A stretch of DNA of 64,000 bases from assembly GCA_016185145.1 (NCBI GenBank), contig JACPOB010000160.1, positions 1-64,000 of the forward strand, written 5' to 3'. The DNA comes from Rhodospirillales bacterium. Lineage in GTDB: Bacteria; Pseudomonadota; Alphaproteobacteria; Reyranellales; Reyranellaceae. A program made the position numbers and the translations under genes. This document shows positions 41,769-50,314 of the stretch, piece after piece; position 1 is the first letter of the stretch, and each line of letters starts with the position of its first letter. Below the pieces are notes generated by a model that worked only from the letters and a program-made list of their open reading frames with translations, was not told the origin of the DNA and searched no databases.

Positions 41769-42620
41769 GTGACCGCCAAACAGAAGATTTTCTGGCTGCG
41801 CCTCGTGACGCTGATCGGGCTCTGCTTGCCCGCGCTGGAGCTTGCCTGGCGTTGGTACAACGGCGACCTCGAGCCGCGACCGGTGACGCTGGCCACGCAT
41901 GCGACTGGCGACTGGGCCGTCATCTTCCTGATGCTGTCGCTGGCCATGACGCCGGCGCGCGCGCTGTTCGACTGGATGCCGCTGGTGCAGATCCGCCGGC
42001 GCATCGGCGTCGCCGCCGCGCTCTATGCCGGCGCGCACTTTTTCATCTACGTGCTCGACCAGAAATGGAACCTGGTCGTGGTCGCGACCGAGATCGTCAA
42101 GCGCTTCTACCTCACCATCGGCTTCGTCACCCTGCTGGCGCTCGTCATCCTCGCCGTCACCTCGACCGATGGCTGGCAGAAGCGGCTCAAGCGCAACTGG
42201 AAGCGTCTGCACTGGTTGATCTATCCGGCGGCCTTCATCGCGATCGTCCACTTCTTCATCCAGTCCAAGGTCAAGATCGGCGAGCCCGCCTTCACCGCCG
42301 GCCTGTTCGCCTGGCTGATGCTGTGGCGCACCCTGCCGGCGAAGCTGCAGCGCAGCTACGCTGGATTGACGACCCTTGCCGTTGCCGCAACGTTCGCCAC
42401 GGTGGTCTTCGAGGCGACATGGTACTGGCTGGTGAACGGCCGCGATCCGACCGTCGCACTGTTGGCCAATCTCGATCCCGAACTCGCCTTCCGGCCCGCT
42501 CAGAAGGTCCTGATCGCCTCGCTGCTGGTCATCTCGGCCGTGGCGTTGCGCCGCCTCACACTCGCTGCAAACAAGCTCTGGACGAAGCGCTATATCCAGT
42601 CAACTATACCGACTCCCTGA
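41769..42620 (+). CDS. MsrQ-like heme membrane protein
   Basis: 283-residue protein with about six helices of the ferric reductase-like/MsrQ family, which passes electrons from quinol or flavin to the periplasmic molybdoenzyme MsrP for repair of oxidised methionines. Heme-ligand histidines appear in HATGDWAV, AGAHFFIYV and HWLIYP; VQIRRRIGVAAALYAG and IVHFF are typical. It is longer at the C-terminus than the usual 200 residues, with two added helices. The start is GTG at 41769, since no closer ATG fits. No msrP gene is present here, though modABC follows 14 bases later. Confidence 0.82.
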   Translation: MTAKQKIFWLRLVTLIGLCLPALELAWRWYNGDLEPRPVTLATHATGDWAVIFLMLSLAMTPARALFDWMPLVQIRRRIGVAAALYAGAHFFIYVLDQKWNLVVVATEIVKRFYLTIGFVTLLALVILAVTSTDGWQKRLKRNWKRLHWLIYPAAFIAIVHFFIQSKVKIGEPAFTAGLFAWLMLWRTLPAKLQRSYAGLTTLAVAATFATVVFEATWYWLVNGRDPTVALLANLDPELAFRPAQKVLIASLLVISAVALRRLTLAANKLWTKRYIQSTIPTP

Positions 42621-42634
42621 GTTCGGAGGCTGGT

Positions 42635-43423
42635 ATGTTGAAGAGACGGAGTTTGCTCGGCTTGGCGGTCGCCTTGTCGTTCCTGCCGGGCCTGGCGCAG
42701 GCACAGAACAATGTGGTGATCTTCGCCGCGGCCAGCCTCAAGAACGCGCTGGATGAGATCGCCGCGACCTGGTCCAAGGACACCGGCAAGTCCGCGCCCA
42801 AGATCTCCTATGCCGCGAGCTCGGCGCTCGCCAAGCAGATGGAGCAGGGCGCGCCGGCCGACATGTTCATATCGGCCGACCTCGACTGGATGGACTACGT
42901 CCAGGGCAAGAACCTCATCAAGAACGACACGAGGTTCAACCTCCTGGGCAACAAGATCGTCATCATCGCGCCCAAGGACTCCAAGACCGCGACCCTCGCC
43001 ATCAAGGGCGACGATCTCGCCAAGGCGCTGGCCGGCGGCCGCCTCTCCATGGCCAACGTCGACTCGGTGCCGGCCGGCAAGTACGGCAAGGCGGCGCTGG
43101 AAAAGCTCGGCGCGTGGAGTGCCGTGAAGGACAGCATCGCCCAGGCCGAGAACGTGCGCGCCGCCCTGCTGCTGGTCGGCCGCGGCGAGGCGCCGCTCGG
43201 CATCGTCTACAGCACCGACGCCGCCGCCGAACCGAACGTGAAGATCGTGGCCACCTTCCCTGAAGATTCGCATCCCCCGATCATCTATCCGGCCGCGCTG
43301 ACCAAGGACTCGACCAGCGGCGACGCGAAAGCCTTCCTCGACTTCCTGCGCAGCGCGAAGGCGCGCGCCTCCTTCGAGAAGCAGGGCTTCACGGTCCTGG
43401 TGAAGTCCAACTCCTCGACATGA
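42635..43423 (+). CDS. modA: molybdate ABC transporter binding protein
   Basis: 262-residue periplasmic receptor for molybdate/tungstate. The signal peptide (MLKRRSLLGLAVALSFLPGLAQA) is followed by VVIFAAASLKNALDEIAATW, a motif that includes the Ser ligand, SYAASSALAKQMEQGAPADMFISAD, and VPAGKYGKAALEKLG. These match ModA throughout. GGAGG precedes the ATG at 42635 by 6 bases. The stop overlaps the modB start by four bases. First gene of modABC and the regulator gene. Confidence 0.95.
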   Translation: MLKRRSLLGLAVALSFLPGLAQAQNNVVIFAAASLKNALDEIAATWSKDTGKSAPKISYAASSALAKQMEQGAPADMFISADLDWMDYVQGKNLIKNDTRFNLLGNKIVIIAPKDSKTATLAIKGDDLAKALAGGRLSMANVDSVPAGKYGKAALEKLGAWSAVKDSIAQAENVRAALLLVGRGEAPLGIVYSTDAAAEPNVKIVATFPEDSHPPIIYPAALTKDSTSGDAKAFLDFLRSAKARASFEKQGFTVLVKSNSST

Positions 43424-44106
43424 CGCCGGAGGAATGGACGGCGGTCAGGCTGAGCCTGCTGGTCGCCACCACGGCGACCCTGGCCAGCCTGCCCTTCGGC
43501 CTCGCCATCGCCTGGCTGCTGGCGCGCAAGGATTTCTGGGGCAAGGGCCTTCTGGACACGCTGGTCCACCTGCCGCTGATCCTGCCTCCCGTCGTCACCG
43601 GTTACCTGCTGCTGATCACCTTCGGAAGGCGCGCGCCGGTCGGCGCCTTCCTGGCTGACAATTTCGGCATCGTCTTCTCCTTCCGCTGGACCGGTGCGGC
43701 GCTGGCCTGCGGCGTCATGGGTTTCCCCCTGCTGGTGCGCGCCATCCGTTTGTCGATCGAGGCCGTCGACACGCGACTCGAGGCGGCCGCCGGCACGCTG
43801 GGCGCCAACCCGCTCTGGGTATTCGCCACCGTCACCCTGCCGCTCTGCCTGCCCGGCGTGATCGCCGGCGGTATCCTGTGCTTCGCCAAGTCGATGGGCG
43901 AGTTCGGCGCCACCATCACCTTCGTCTCCAACATCCCCGGCGAGACCCAGACCCTGCCCTCGCTGATCTACGCCTTCACCCAGATTCCCGGCGGCGATGC
44001 CGGCGCCTTCCGCCTGACCTTGGTGTCGATCGCCATCTCCATGCTGGCGCTGCTGGGGTCTGAGCTGCTGGCGCGGCGCATTGGCGTTCGCCAGATGACG
44101 GCATGA
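43420..44106 (+). CDS. modB: molybdate ABC transporter permease
   Basis: 228-residue inner-membrane permease with five helices. LVHLPLILPPVVTGYLLL, the TLGANPLWVFATVTLPLCLPGVIAG coupling loop (EAA-type), and FGATITFVSNIPGETQTLP are diagnostic for ModB. It overlaps modA and modC by four bases each, so translation is coupled across the three genes. Confidence 0.95.
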   Translation: MTPEEWTAVRLSLLVATTATLASLPFGLAIAWLLARKDFWGKGLLDTLVHLPLILPPVVTGYLLLITFGRRAPVGAFLADNFGIVFSFRWTGAALACGVMGFPLLVRAIRLSIEAVDTRLEAAAGTLGANPLWVFATVTLPLCLPGVIAGGILCFAKSMGEFGATITFVSNIPGETQTLPSLIYAFTQIPGGDAGAFRLTLVSIAISMLALLGSELLARRIGVRQMTA

Positions 44107-45167
44107 GCCTCGACGTCGACGTCGACCACACCCGCGGCAGCTTCCGGATCAACGCGCGCTTCTCGGCCGCGCCGGGGCTGACGGCGCTGTTCGGCCGCTC
44201 GGGGTCGGGCAAGAGCACGCTGGTCGACATCGTCGGCGGCCTGGTGAAGCCCGACCGCGGCCGTGTCGCCGTCGACGGCCAGGTGCTTTTGGACACCGAG
44301 CGCGGCATCTTCGTGCCCAGGCATCGCCGGCGCATCGGCTACGTCTTCCAGGACAGCCGGCTGTTTCCCCACTTCAGCGTGCGCCGCAACCTGCTCTACG
44401 GACGATGGTTCAATCGCGAAGCCGGCGCGGCAACCACGGACCTTGCATCGGTCGTCGACCTACTGGGCATCGGCCATCTGCTGGAGCGGCGTCCGGCTTC
44501 GCTGTCGGGCGGCGAAAAGCAGCGCGTCGCCATCGGCCGCGCCCTGCTCGCCCATCCCCAGGTGCTGCTGATGGACGAGCCGCTGGCCTCGCTCGACGAA
44601 TCGCGGCGTGCCGAGATCCTGCCCTACATCGAGCGCCTGCGCGACGAGATGGGCGTGCCCATCCTCTATGTCAGCCATTCCGTCGCCGAGGTCGCGCGGC
44701 TGGCCACGACGGTCGTCATCCTGACCGAAGGCAAGGTGACGGCGGTCGGTCCCGTTGCCGATATCCTGTCGCAGGCGGATTCGGGCGACGGCGGCAGCGT
44801 GCTCGATGCCCATGTGACGCGGCACGACGAGCCCTTCCAGCTCACGGTGCTCACCTCACGCGCCGGCGAGCTGCAGGTGCCGCGCCTCAACGCCCCGGTC
44901 GGCGCCGCCGTGCGCGCCTATATCCGCGGCCGCGACGTCATGCTGTCGCTCAAGCCACCCGAGGAGATCAGCGCGCTGAACGTGCTCGCAGGCCGCATCG
45001 TCGCCGTCGTTCCCGCCGACAATGGCGGACAGGCTGAGGTCCGGCTTGATTGCAACGGCGACGCCCTCACCGCGCGGCTGACGGCGAAATCGGTGCAGCG
45101 GCTCGGGTTGGCGCCGGGCCTGCCGGTCTATGCCGTGATCAAGAGCGTCTCGTTCGAGCGCAGCTAG
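44103..45167 (+). CDS. modC: molybdate ABC transporter ATPase
   Basis: 354-residue ATPase. Walker A GRSGSGKST, Q-loop YVFQDSRLFPH, signature LSGGEKQRVAIGRAL, Walker B LLMDEPLASLDE and SHSVAEVARLA. The C-terminal part (about 290-350) is a molybdate-binding TOBE domain (SALNVLAGRIVAVVPADNG), which lets ModC sense internal oxyanion and inhibit uptake. This may partly replace the missing sensor domain of the adjacent short ModE. Confidence 0.95.
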   Translation: MSLDVDVDHTRGSFRINARFSAAPGLTALFGRSGSGKSTLVDIVGGLVKPDRGRVAVDGQVLLDTERGIFVPRHRRRIGYVFQDSRLFPHFSVRRNLLYGRWFNREAGAATTDLASVVDLLGIGHLLERRPASLSGGEKQRVAIGRALLAHPQVLLMDEPLASLDESRRAEILPYIERLRDEMGVPILYVSHSVAEVARLATTVVILTEGKVTAVGPVADILSQADSGDGGSVLDAHVTRHDEPFQLTVLTSRAGELQVPRLNAPVGAAVRAYIRGRDVMLSLKPPEEISALNVLAGRIVAVVPADNGGQAEVRLDCNGDALTARLTAKSVQRLGLAPGLPVYAVIKSVSFERS

Positions 45168-45175
45168 GAGCCGCG

Positions 45176-45526
45176 ATGCCCCGCCTCAGCATCCGCATCG
45201 ATTTCGACGACGAGGGCCGGCTTGGGCCGGGCAAGGTGGCCCTGCTGGAGAGCATCGCCCGCGAGGGCTCGATCTCGGCCGCCGGCCGTTCGATGAACAT
45301 GTCCTACAAGCGCGCCTGGGAGCTGGTCGCCGACATCAACCGGAGCTTCAGCGAACCCCTGGTAGCCGCCCAGACCGGCGGCAAGACGGGCGGCGGCGCC
45401 GCCCTGACCGCGCGCGGCGAGGAGCTGGTGCGGCACTACCGGTCGATCGAACGCAAGGCCTTGTCGGCCACGGCCTCGCATCTCAAGGCGCTGCAGGCGA
45501 TTTCCCGCAACAGGCGCCGGGAATAA
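45176..45526 (+). CDS. ModE-like winged-helix regulator, DNA-binding domain only
   Basis: 116-residue transcriptional regulator. The winged helix-turn-helix of ModE is clear: LGPGKVALLESIAREGSISAAGRSMNMSYKRAWELV, then GGKTGGGAALTARGEELV. It stops there, without the TOBE molybdate-binding domains of full-length ModE (about 260 residues), so molybdate sensing must be lost or supplied by another protein. It starts at the ATG at 45176, 8 bases after modC, with GGAG upstream. It probably controls modABC; no clear operator was seen upstream of modA. Confidence 0.85.
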   Translation: MPRLSIRIDFDDEGRLGPGKVALLESIAREGSISAAGRSMNMSYKRAWELVADINRSFSEPLVAAQTGGKTGGGAALTARGEELVRHYRSIERKALSATASHLKALQAISRNRRRE

Positions 45527-45558
45527 CGCGCTATCCTCGGCGGAACTGGGAGGCCGCC

Positions 45559-46638
45559 GTGGCAAGAGCAAAAGTCCGCACAGGCATGCCGAGCGCGGCG
45601 CTGGACAAGGCCGAGTTCGACCGTCGGATGCGTCGGCGCTTCTACGATCCAGCCTTCAAGTCGGTCGAGAAGGAGATCGAGCGCATCATCGACGTGGCAT
45701 GGGACGGCTACAACGAGAGCCGCAAGTCGCCGCGCACCAAGCCCGCCGGCACTGGCTACGCCGATCCCACCTACGAGCTCTCGGTCGAATGGTCCGAGGC
45801 GAGCAAGGCCGTCAAGCAGGCCGAGCGGGAACAGAAGTCGCGCTCGTCGAAGTCCCGCATCCTGCTCATCAACGGTTCTGCGCGCAGCGACCAGACCTGT
45901 CCCGGCGAGATGTCCAAGTCCTGGCGCCTGGTGCAGCTCGCTCAGGAAATCTTCGCCGAGGAGCGCGCACTCGAGGTCGAATTGCTCGATCTCAGCCGTC
46001 TCGCCTCGGAGTACGGCCGTATCATCCATCCCTGCAAGGCCTGCGTATCGACGGCAATGCCGCTCTGCCATTGGCCGTGCTCCTGCTATCCCAACCATTC
46101 TCTGGGGCAGCACAACGACTGGATGAACGAGATCTATCCCATGTGGGCCCGCGCCCACGGCGTCATGATCGTGACACCGGTCAACTGGTATCAGGTGCCC
46201 GGGGGATTGAAGGCGATGATCGATCGGCTGGTCTGCGCCGACGGCGGCAACCCGGATCCGACCTCGACCGGCGGCAAGGACCCGCAGAAGGCCAAGGATC
46301 TCGAAATGAAAGGCTGGCCCTATCCGCGCCACCTGGCTGGCCGGGCCTTCTCGGTAGTGGTGCACGGCGATGCCGCCGGCGCCGAGACGCTGCGCCGCAT
46401 CCTGGTCGACTGGCTGAAGGACATCGGTCTGGTCTCGGCCGGCCATGCTGCTGAGCTCGACCGCTATGTCGGCTACTACGATGCCTATGCCACCAGCCAC
46501 GACGCGCTCGATCGCGACCAGGACTTTCAGGAAGAAACACGCAATGCCGCGCGGGCGCTCATTGCCGCCGTGAAGCTGCTGCGCCAGGGAAAGCTCGCCC
46601 AGCCCGACGCCCGGCTGCGCGACGTACGACCGAAGTAA
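45559..46638 (+). CDS. flavodoxin-fold NAD(P)H oxidoreductase with cysteine cluster
   Basis: 359-residue protein. A polar N-terminal region (about 1-95) precedes a flavodoxin-like FMN-binding domain: ILLINGSARSDQTCPGEMSKSW (phosphate loop), then HGVMIVTPVNWYQVPGGLKAMIDRL. Between the strands lies PCKACVSTAMPLCHWPCSCYPN, with five cysteines in 20 residues, suggestive of a metal or Fe-S site as in iron-sulphur flavoproteins. The start is GTG at 45559 with GGGAGG upstream. It follows modE and may be part of the same transcript. The electron acceptor is unknown. Confidence 0.82.
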   Translation: MARAKVRTGMPSAALDKAEFDRRMRRRFYDPAFKSVEKEIERIIDVAWDGYNESRKSPRTKPAGTGYADPTYELSVEWSEASKAVKQAEREQKSRSSKSRILLINGSARSDQTCPGEMSKSWRLVQLAQEIFAEERALEVELLDLSRLASEYGRIIHPCKACVSTAMPLCHWPCSCYPNHSLGQHNDWMNEIYPMWARAHGVMIVTPVNWYQVPGGLKAMIDRLVCADGGNPDPTSTGGKDPQKAKDLEMKGWPYPRHLAGRAFSVVVHGDAAGAETLRRILVDWLKDIGLVSAGHAAELDRYVGYYDAYATSHDALDRDQDFQEETRNAARALIAAVKLLRQGKLAQPDARLRDVRPK

Positions 46639-46663
46639 AGTAAAGGACGAAGCGAGGAAAACG

Positions 46664-48289
46664 ATGTCGCCGCTCCAACTGCCCTTCTCGCCGCGTTTCA
46701 TCACGCTGACGCTCGCCACGTTGTGCACCATCGTCTTCGGCCTCGCCTGGGTGTTCAGCCTGTGGTCGTTCCATTGGGCGATCCTGTTCGGCGTATCGCT
46801 GTTCCTGACCGGCGTCGGCATCATCGACCTCTTCCAGAAGTCGCACGCGATCCTGCGCAACTATCCGATCGCGGCCCATCTGCGCTTCATCTTCGAGGCG
46901 ATCCGCCCCGAGATGCGCCAGTACTTCTTCGAAGGCGAGAAGGACGGCATGCCGTTCAGCCGCGACCGGCGCGCCATCGTCTACCAACGGGCCAAGAACG
47001 CGCTCGACGTGCGCCCGTTCGGCACCAACTACGACGTCTACACACCGGGCTACGAATGGATGGCCCATTCGATCGCGCCGACGCCGGTGAGCCGCGAACC
47101 GCACCGCATCACGATCGGCGGCCCCGACTGCATGCAGCCCTACTCGGCGTCGGTCTTCAACATCTCCGCCATGAGCTTCGGCGCTCTCAGCGCCAACGCC
47201 ATCCGCGCGCTGAACGGCGGCGCCAAGATCGGCGGCTTCTATCACGACACCGGCGAAGGCGGTTACAGCCCCTACCACCGCGAGGGCGGCGGCGACATCG
47301 TCTGGGAGATCGGATCGGGCTACTTCGGCGCGCGCAACGACGACGGCACCTTCTCGCCCGAGCGCTTTGCCGAGGGAGCGAAGAACCCCCAGGTCAAGAT
47401 GGTCGAGCTGAAGCTGAGCCAGGGCGCCAAGCCCGGCCACGGCGGCGTGCTGCCCGCGCCCAAGGTCAGCCAGGAGATCGCGCTGACTCGCGGCGTGCCG
47501 ATGGGCCAGGACTGCATTTCGCCGTCGCGCCATTCGGCCTTCGCCACGCCCGTCGAGATGATGCAGTTCATCGCCGAGATGCGTCGCCTGTCGGGCGGCA
47601 AGCCCGCCGGCTTCAAGCTCTGTATCGGTCACGAGTGGGAATTTTTAGCAATCTGCAAGGCGATGCTGGCGACCGGCCTCTATCCCGACTTCATCGTCGT
47701 CGACGGCAAGGAGGGCGGCACGGGTGCGGCGCCCATGGAGTTCGTCGACCATATCGGCAAGCCGATGCACCAGGGCCTCTACTTCGTGCACAACGCCCTG
47801 GTCGGCATCGGCGTGCGCGACCGCATCAAGATCGGAGCGGCCGGCAAGATCATCACCGCCTTCGACGTCGTGCGCGCCATGGCGCTGGGCGCCGACTGGT
47901 GCAACGCCGCGCGCGGCTTCATGTTCGCGGTGGGCTGCATCCAGTCTCAGCACTGCCACACCGACCGCTGCCCGACCGGCGTCGCTACCCAGGATCCCAC
48001 CCGCCAGCGCGCGCTGGTCGTGCCCGACAAGATCCAGCGCGTGGTCAACTTCCACCGCGCCACGCTGCACGAGCTCGCCGAACTGACAGCGGCGGCCGGC
48101 CTGGATCATCCCAACGAGTTCAAGCCGATCCACATCTCGCGCCGCGTCTCGCCGAAGGAGGTCGTGACCTTCGACGACGTCTATCCGGCGCTGGACAACA
48201 AGGCCCTGACCAACGGCACGGCGCCGCCGCGCTGGACCCAGCCCTGGAACATGGCCGACGCCCATTCGTTCCGCGCCGTGACCCTGTAA
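46664..48289 (+). CDS. FMN-binding glutamate synthase-family protein
   Basis: 541-residue membrane-anchored protein of the glutamate-synthase large-subunit central domain family (GltB2-like). Two N-terminal helices (about 10-50) precede the barrel: VFNISAMSFGALSANAIRALN, GGGDIVWEIGSGYFG, GHGGVLPAPKVS, VVDGKEGGTGAAP and the Fe-S-ligand region CIQSQHCHTDRCPTGVATQDP. It lacks the glutaminase and ferredoxin-binding parts of real GOGAT, so an oxidoreductase of unknown substrate is the safer call. The unit starts 25 bases after the flavodoxin-like gene on the same strand, which suggests electron transfer between them. Confidence 0.9.
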   Translation: MSPLQLPFSPRFITLTLATLCTIVFGLAWVFSLWSFHWAILFGVSLFLTGVGIIDLFQKSHAILRNYPIAAHLRFIFEAIRPEMRQYFFEGEKDGMPFSRDRRAIVYQRAKNALDVRPFGTNYDVYTPGYEWMAHSIAPTPVSREPHRITIGGPDCMQPYSASVFNISAMSFGALSANAIRALNGGAKIGGFYHDTGEGGYSPYHREGGGDIVWEIGSGYFGARNDDGTFSPERFAEGAKNPQVKMVELKLSQGAKPGHGGVLPAPKVSQEIALTRGVPMGQDCISPSRHSAFATPVEMMQFIAEMRRLSGGKPAGFKLCIGHEWEFLAICKAMLATGLYPDFIVVDGKEGGTGAAPMEFVDHIGKPMHQGLYFVHNALVGIGVRDRIKIGAAGKIITAFDVVRAMALGADWCNAARGFMFAVGCIQSQHCHTDRCPTGVATQDPTRQRALVVPDKIQRVVNFHRATLHELAELTAAAGLDHPNEFKPIHISRRVSPKEVVTFDDVYPALDNKALTNGTAPPRWTQPWNMADAHSFRAVTL

Positions 48290-48310
48290 CCCGCGCAGCG
48301 GACTTGGAAT

Positions 48311-48409
48311 CATGGTCTTCCGGACCGCGAGCTTCCAGCTCGCTCATGATCATGAGCGCGCAGGGAGGTCGCGTCTGACGCGACCCAGCGCGCGGTCCGG
48401 AAGACCATG
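48311..48409. repeat. palindromic repeat, GGACC family, copy 3
   Basis: Perfect 19-bp outer arms (48311-48329 and 48391-48409), with two inner palindromes: GCTCATGATCATGAGC and GTCGCGTCTGACGCGAC. The core is nearly identical in sequence and orientation to 49736-49829, only two small changes apart. It lies just upstream of the aminotransferase gene. Confidence 0.9.
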
Positions 48410-48472
48410 AAAGACGCTTGCATCGCGGCGGACGTTGCCCCAGCAATGGGCCAAGCAAGAGAGGAACCGCCC

Positions 48473-49699
48473 ATGACCGCGCCCTTCGACGTCGCCCCCC
48501 TTCTGGCACCCGACACGCCGGCTCCCGCCGTGAAGTGGAACGGCTTTCCCAAGTACAATTTCATCGGCGGCCACATCGCCGCCGAGCAGGTCCCGGTCGA
48601 CGACCTGATCGCGGCGTCGACGGCGGTGCTGAAGCGCGAGGGCGCCATGCTCTCGACCTACAATCACACCGGACCGCTGGGCTACCGGCCGCTGCGCGAG
48701 TTCCTGACCCGCAAGCTCAAGAGCCATGCCGACATCGACTGCGCGGCCGATGAGATCCTGATCACGTCCGGCTCGACCCAGGGCCTCGCCCTGGTCAACA
48801 GCCTGCTGGTGGGCAAGGGCGACACCATCCTGGTCGAGCAGGAGACCTACGGCAGCGCCATCAGCCGCCTGGTCCGCATCGGCGTCAACGCCATCGGCAT
48901 CCCGCTCGACGACGAGGGGCTCAGGCTCGACGTGCTGAAGCAGAAGCTCGAGGAGCTGAAGCAGAAGGGCATCAAGCCCAAGTACATCTACACCATCCCG
49001 ACGATCCAGAATCCCACCGGCGCCATCATGGGCGAGGCGCGCCGGGCCGAGCTGCTGAAGCTCGCCGCCGAGTACGGCGTCATGATCTTCGAGGACGAGT
49101 GCTACTCGGATCTGATCTGGACCAACAAGCGGCCGCCGTCGCTCTACGCCATGGCCAAGGGCGAGGGCGTGATCTTCATCGGCTCGTTCTCCAAGTCGCT
49201 CGGCCCGGCGCTGCGCGTCGGCTACATCGTCGCCAAGTGGCCTGTCCTGTCGCGCCTGCAGGCGCTCAAGCAGGACGCCGGCACGGGCGGCATCGAACAG
49301 ATGATCCTGGCCGAGTACTGCAGCAAGCACTTCGCCGACCACGTGGTCCGCAGCAACAAGCTGCTGGCCGGCAAGATGCGGGTCCTTCGCGAGGCGCTGG
49401 CCGAGCAGTTCGGCACCGCCGCCGAGTTCGGCGACCCGCCGGGCGGCATCTATCTCTGGATCAAGCTGCCCGAGAACGTCGACACGGTAAAGCTCGCCCA
49501 GGCGGCGCTGGCAGCCGGCGTTTCGATCAATCCCGGTCCGGAATGGTCGGTGAACCCTGCCTATTCGAGGAACAGGCTCAGGCTGTGCTTCGCCAATCCC
49601 GAGCCCGAGGCCATCAAGCAGGGCGTGGCAGTGCTGGCCGAGGTCTGCCGCCGCGAGTTCGGCGTACCGCTGCGCAGCGCCAACGTCGAAAAGCGCTGA
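48473..49699 (+). CDS. PLP-dependent aminotransferase (fold type I, 2-aminoadipate-like)
   Basis: 408-residue aminotransferase of the class I/II group. Landmarks: YNHTGPLGYRPLREFL, ITSGSTQGLALV, YTIPTIQNPTGAIM, VMIFEDECYSDLIW and the PLP lysine in GSFSKSLGPALRVGYI. It has no GntR DNA-binding domain, so it is a plain enzyme and not a MocR regulator. The substrate range of such proteins includes aromatic, branched and 2-aminoadipate-type acids. The ATG at 48473 follows GAGGAA; an in-frame ATG at 48407 lies inside the preceding repeat. The gene is bracketed by two near-identical palindromic elements. Confidence 0.9.
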   Translation: MTAPFDVAPLLAPDTPAPAVKWNGFPKYNFIGGHIAAEQVPVDDLIAASTAVLKREGAMLSTYNHTGPLGYRPLREFLTRKLKSHADIDCAADEILITSGSTQGLALVNSLLVGKGDTILVEQETYGSAISRLVRIGVNAIGIPLDDEGLRLDVLKQKLEELKQKGIKPKYIYTIPTIQNPTGAIMGEARRAELLKLAAEYGVMIFEDECYSDLIWTNKRPPSLYAMAKGEGVIFIGSFSKSLGPALRVGYIVAKWPVLSRLQALKQDAGTGGIEQMILAEYCSKHFADHVVRSNKLLAGKMRVLREALAEQFGTAAEFGDPPGGIYLWIKLPENVDTVKLAQAALAAGVSINPGPEWSVNPAYSRNRLRLCFANPEPEAIKQGVAVLAEVCRREFGVPLRSANVEKR

Positions 49700-49705
49700 G
49701 GTCTT

Positions 49706-49865
49706 GCCGGAGCGCGGACCTCCAGGTCCGCTCATCGTCTTCTGGACCGCGAGCTTCCAGCTCGCTCATGATTCACGAGCGCGCAGGGAGGTCGCGTCTG
49801 ACGCGACCCAGCGCGCGGTCCGGAAGACGAAGACCATGAGCGGACCTGGAGGTCCGCACTCCGGC
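49706..49865. repeat. nested composite palindromic repeat
   Basis: Outer arms 49706-49735 and 49836-49865 pair over 30 bases with one mismatch and carry the GGACCTCCAGGTCC core seen at 11776. Between them lies a whole GGACC-family element (49736-49829; arms CGTCTTCTGGACCGCG and CGCGGTCCGGAAGACG, one mismatch) nearly identical to 48311-48409. It looks like one element inserted into another. Confidence 0.9.
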
Positions 49866-49872
49866 AGGAGTC

Positions 49873-50298
49873 CTAATTCGTCTCGGCCATCACCATCCAC
49901 ATGATGCCGAACTTGTCGGCCACCATGCCGAACTTGGAGGCGAAGAAGGTCTTGGTCAGCGGCTGCAGCACCTGACCGCCCTTGCCGACGGCCGTGAACA
50001 GCTTCTCGGCTTCGGCGTCGTTCTTAGCGTTGAGCGCGAGTCCGAAGCCTTGGAAGGATGGCTTGCCGGCACAGTGGCCATCCGAGGCCAGGACCTGGGT
50101 GGTGCCGACATGGAAGGCCGCGTGCATGACCTTCTCGCCCGTGTTGGGCTGCATCTGGCTTTGGTCGGGCGCTTCCTTGAAGCGCATCATCATGTCGACC
50201 TTGGCGCCGATCGCGCCCTTGTAGAACTCGATCGCTTCCTCGCACTTGCCGTCGAAGAAGAGGTAGGGCTGCACGGTAACGGTCTGTTGCACGGCCAT
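49873..50298 (-). CDS. PhnB-like VOC-family protein
   Basis: 141-residue VOC-fold protein of the PhnB/3-demethylubiquinone-like type (no known reaction). The start MAVQQTVTVQPYLFFDGKCEEAIEFY is typical, with MHAAFHVGTTQVLASDG and a C-terminal FGMVADKFGIMWMV, the standard ending of the group. It lies 16 bases downstream of the beta-lactamase-family gene and closes the five- or six-gene unit that starts at 53.6 kb. Confidence 0.9.
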   Translation of the reverse strand: MAVQQTVTVQPYLFFDGKCEEAIEFYKGAIGAKVDMMMRFKEAPDQSQMQPNTGEKVMHAAFHVGTTQVLASDGHCAGKPSFQGFGLALNAKNDAEAEKLFTAVGKGGQVLQPLTKTFFASKFGMVADKFGIMWMVMAETN

Positions 50299-50314
50299 GT
50301 CGTTTCTCCTTTGG

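Noticed and set aside
46664-48289. Glutamate-synthase-family gene considered as true gltB
   Set aside because: It lacks the glutaminase domain and has N-terminal membrane helices, so assimilation of ammonia cannot be assigned.
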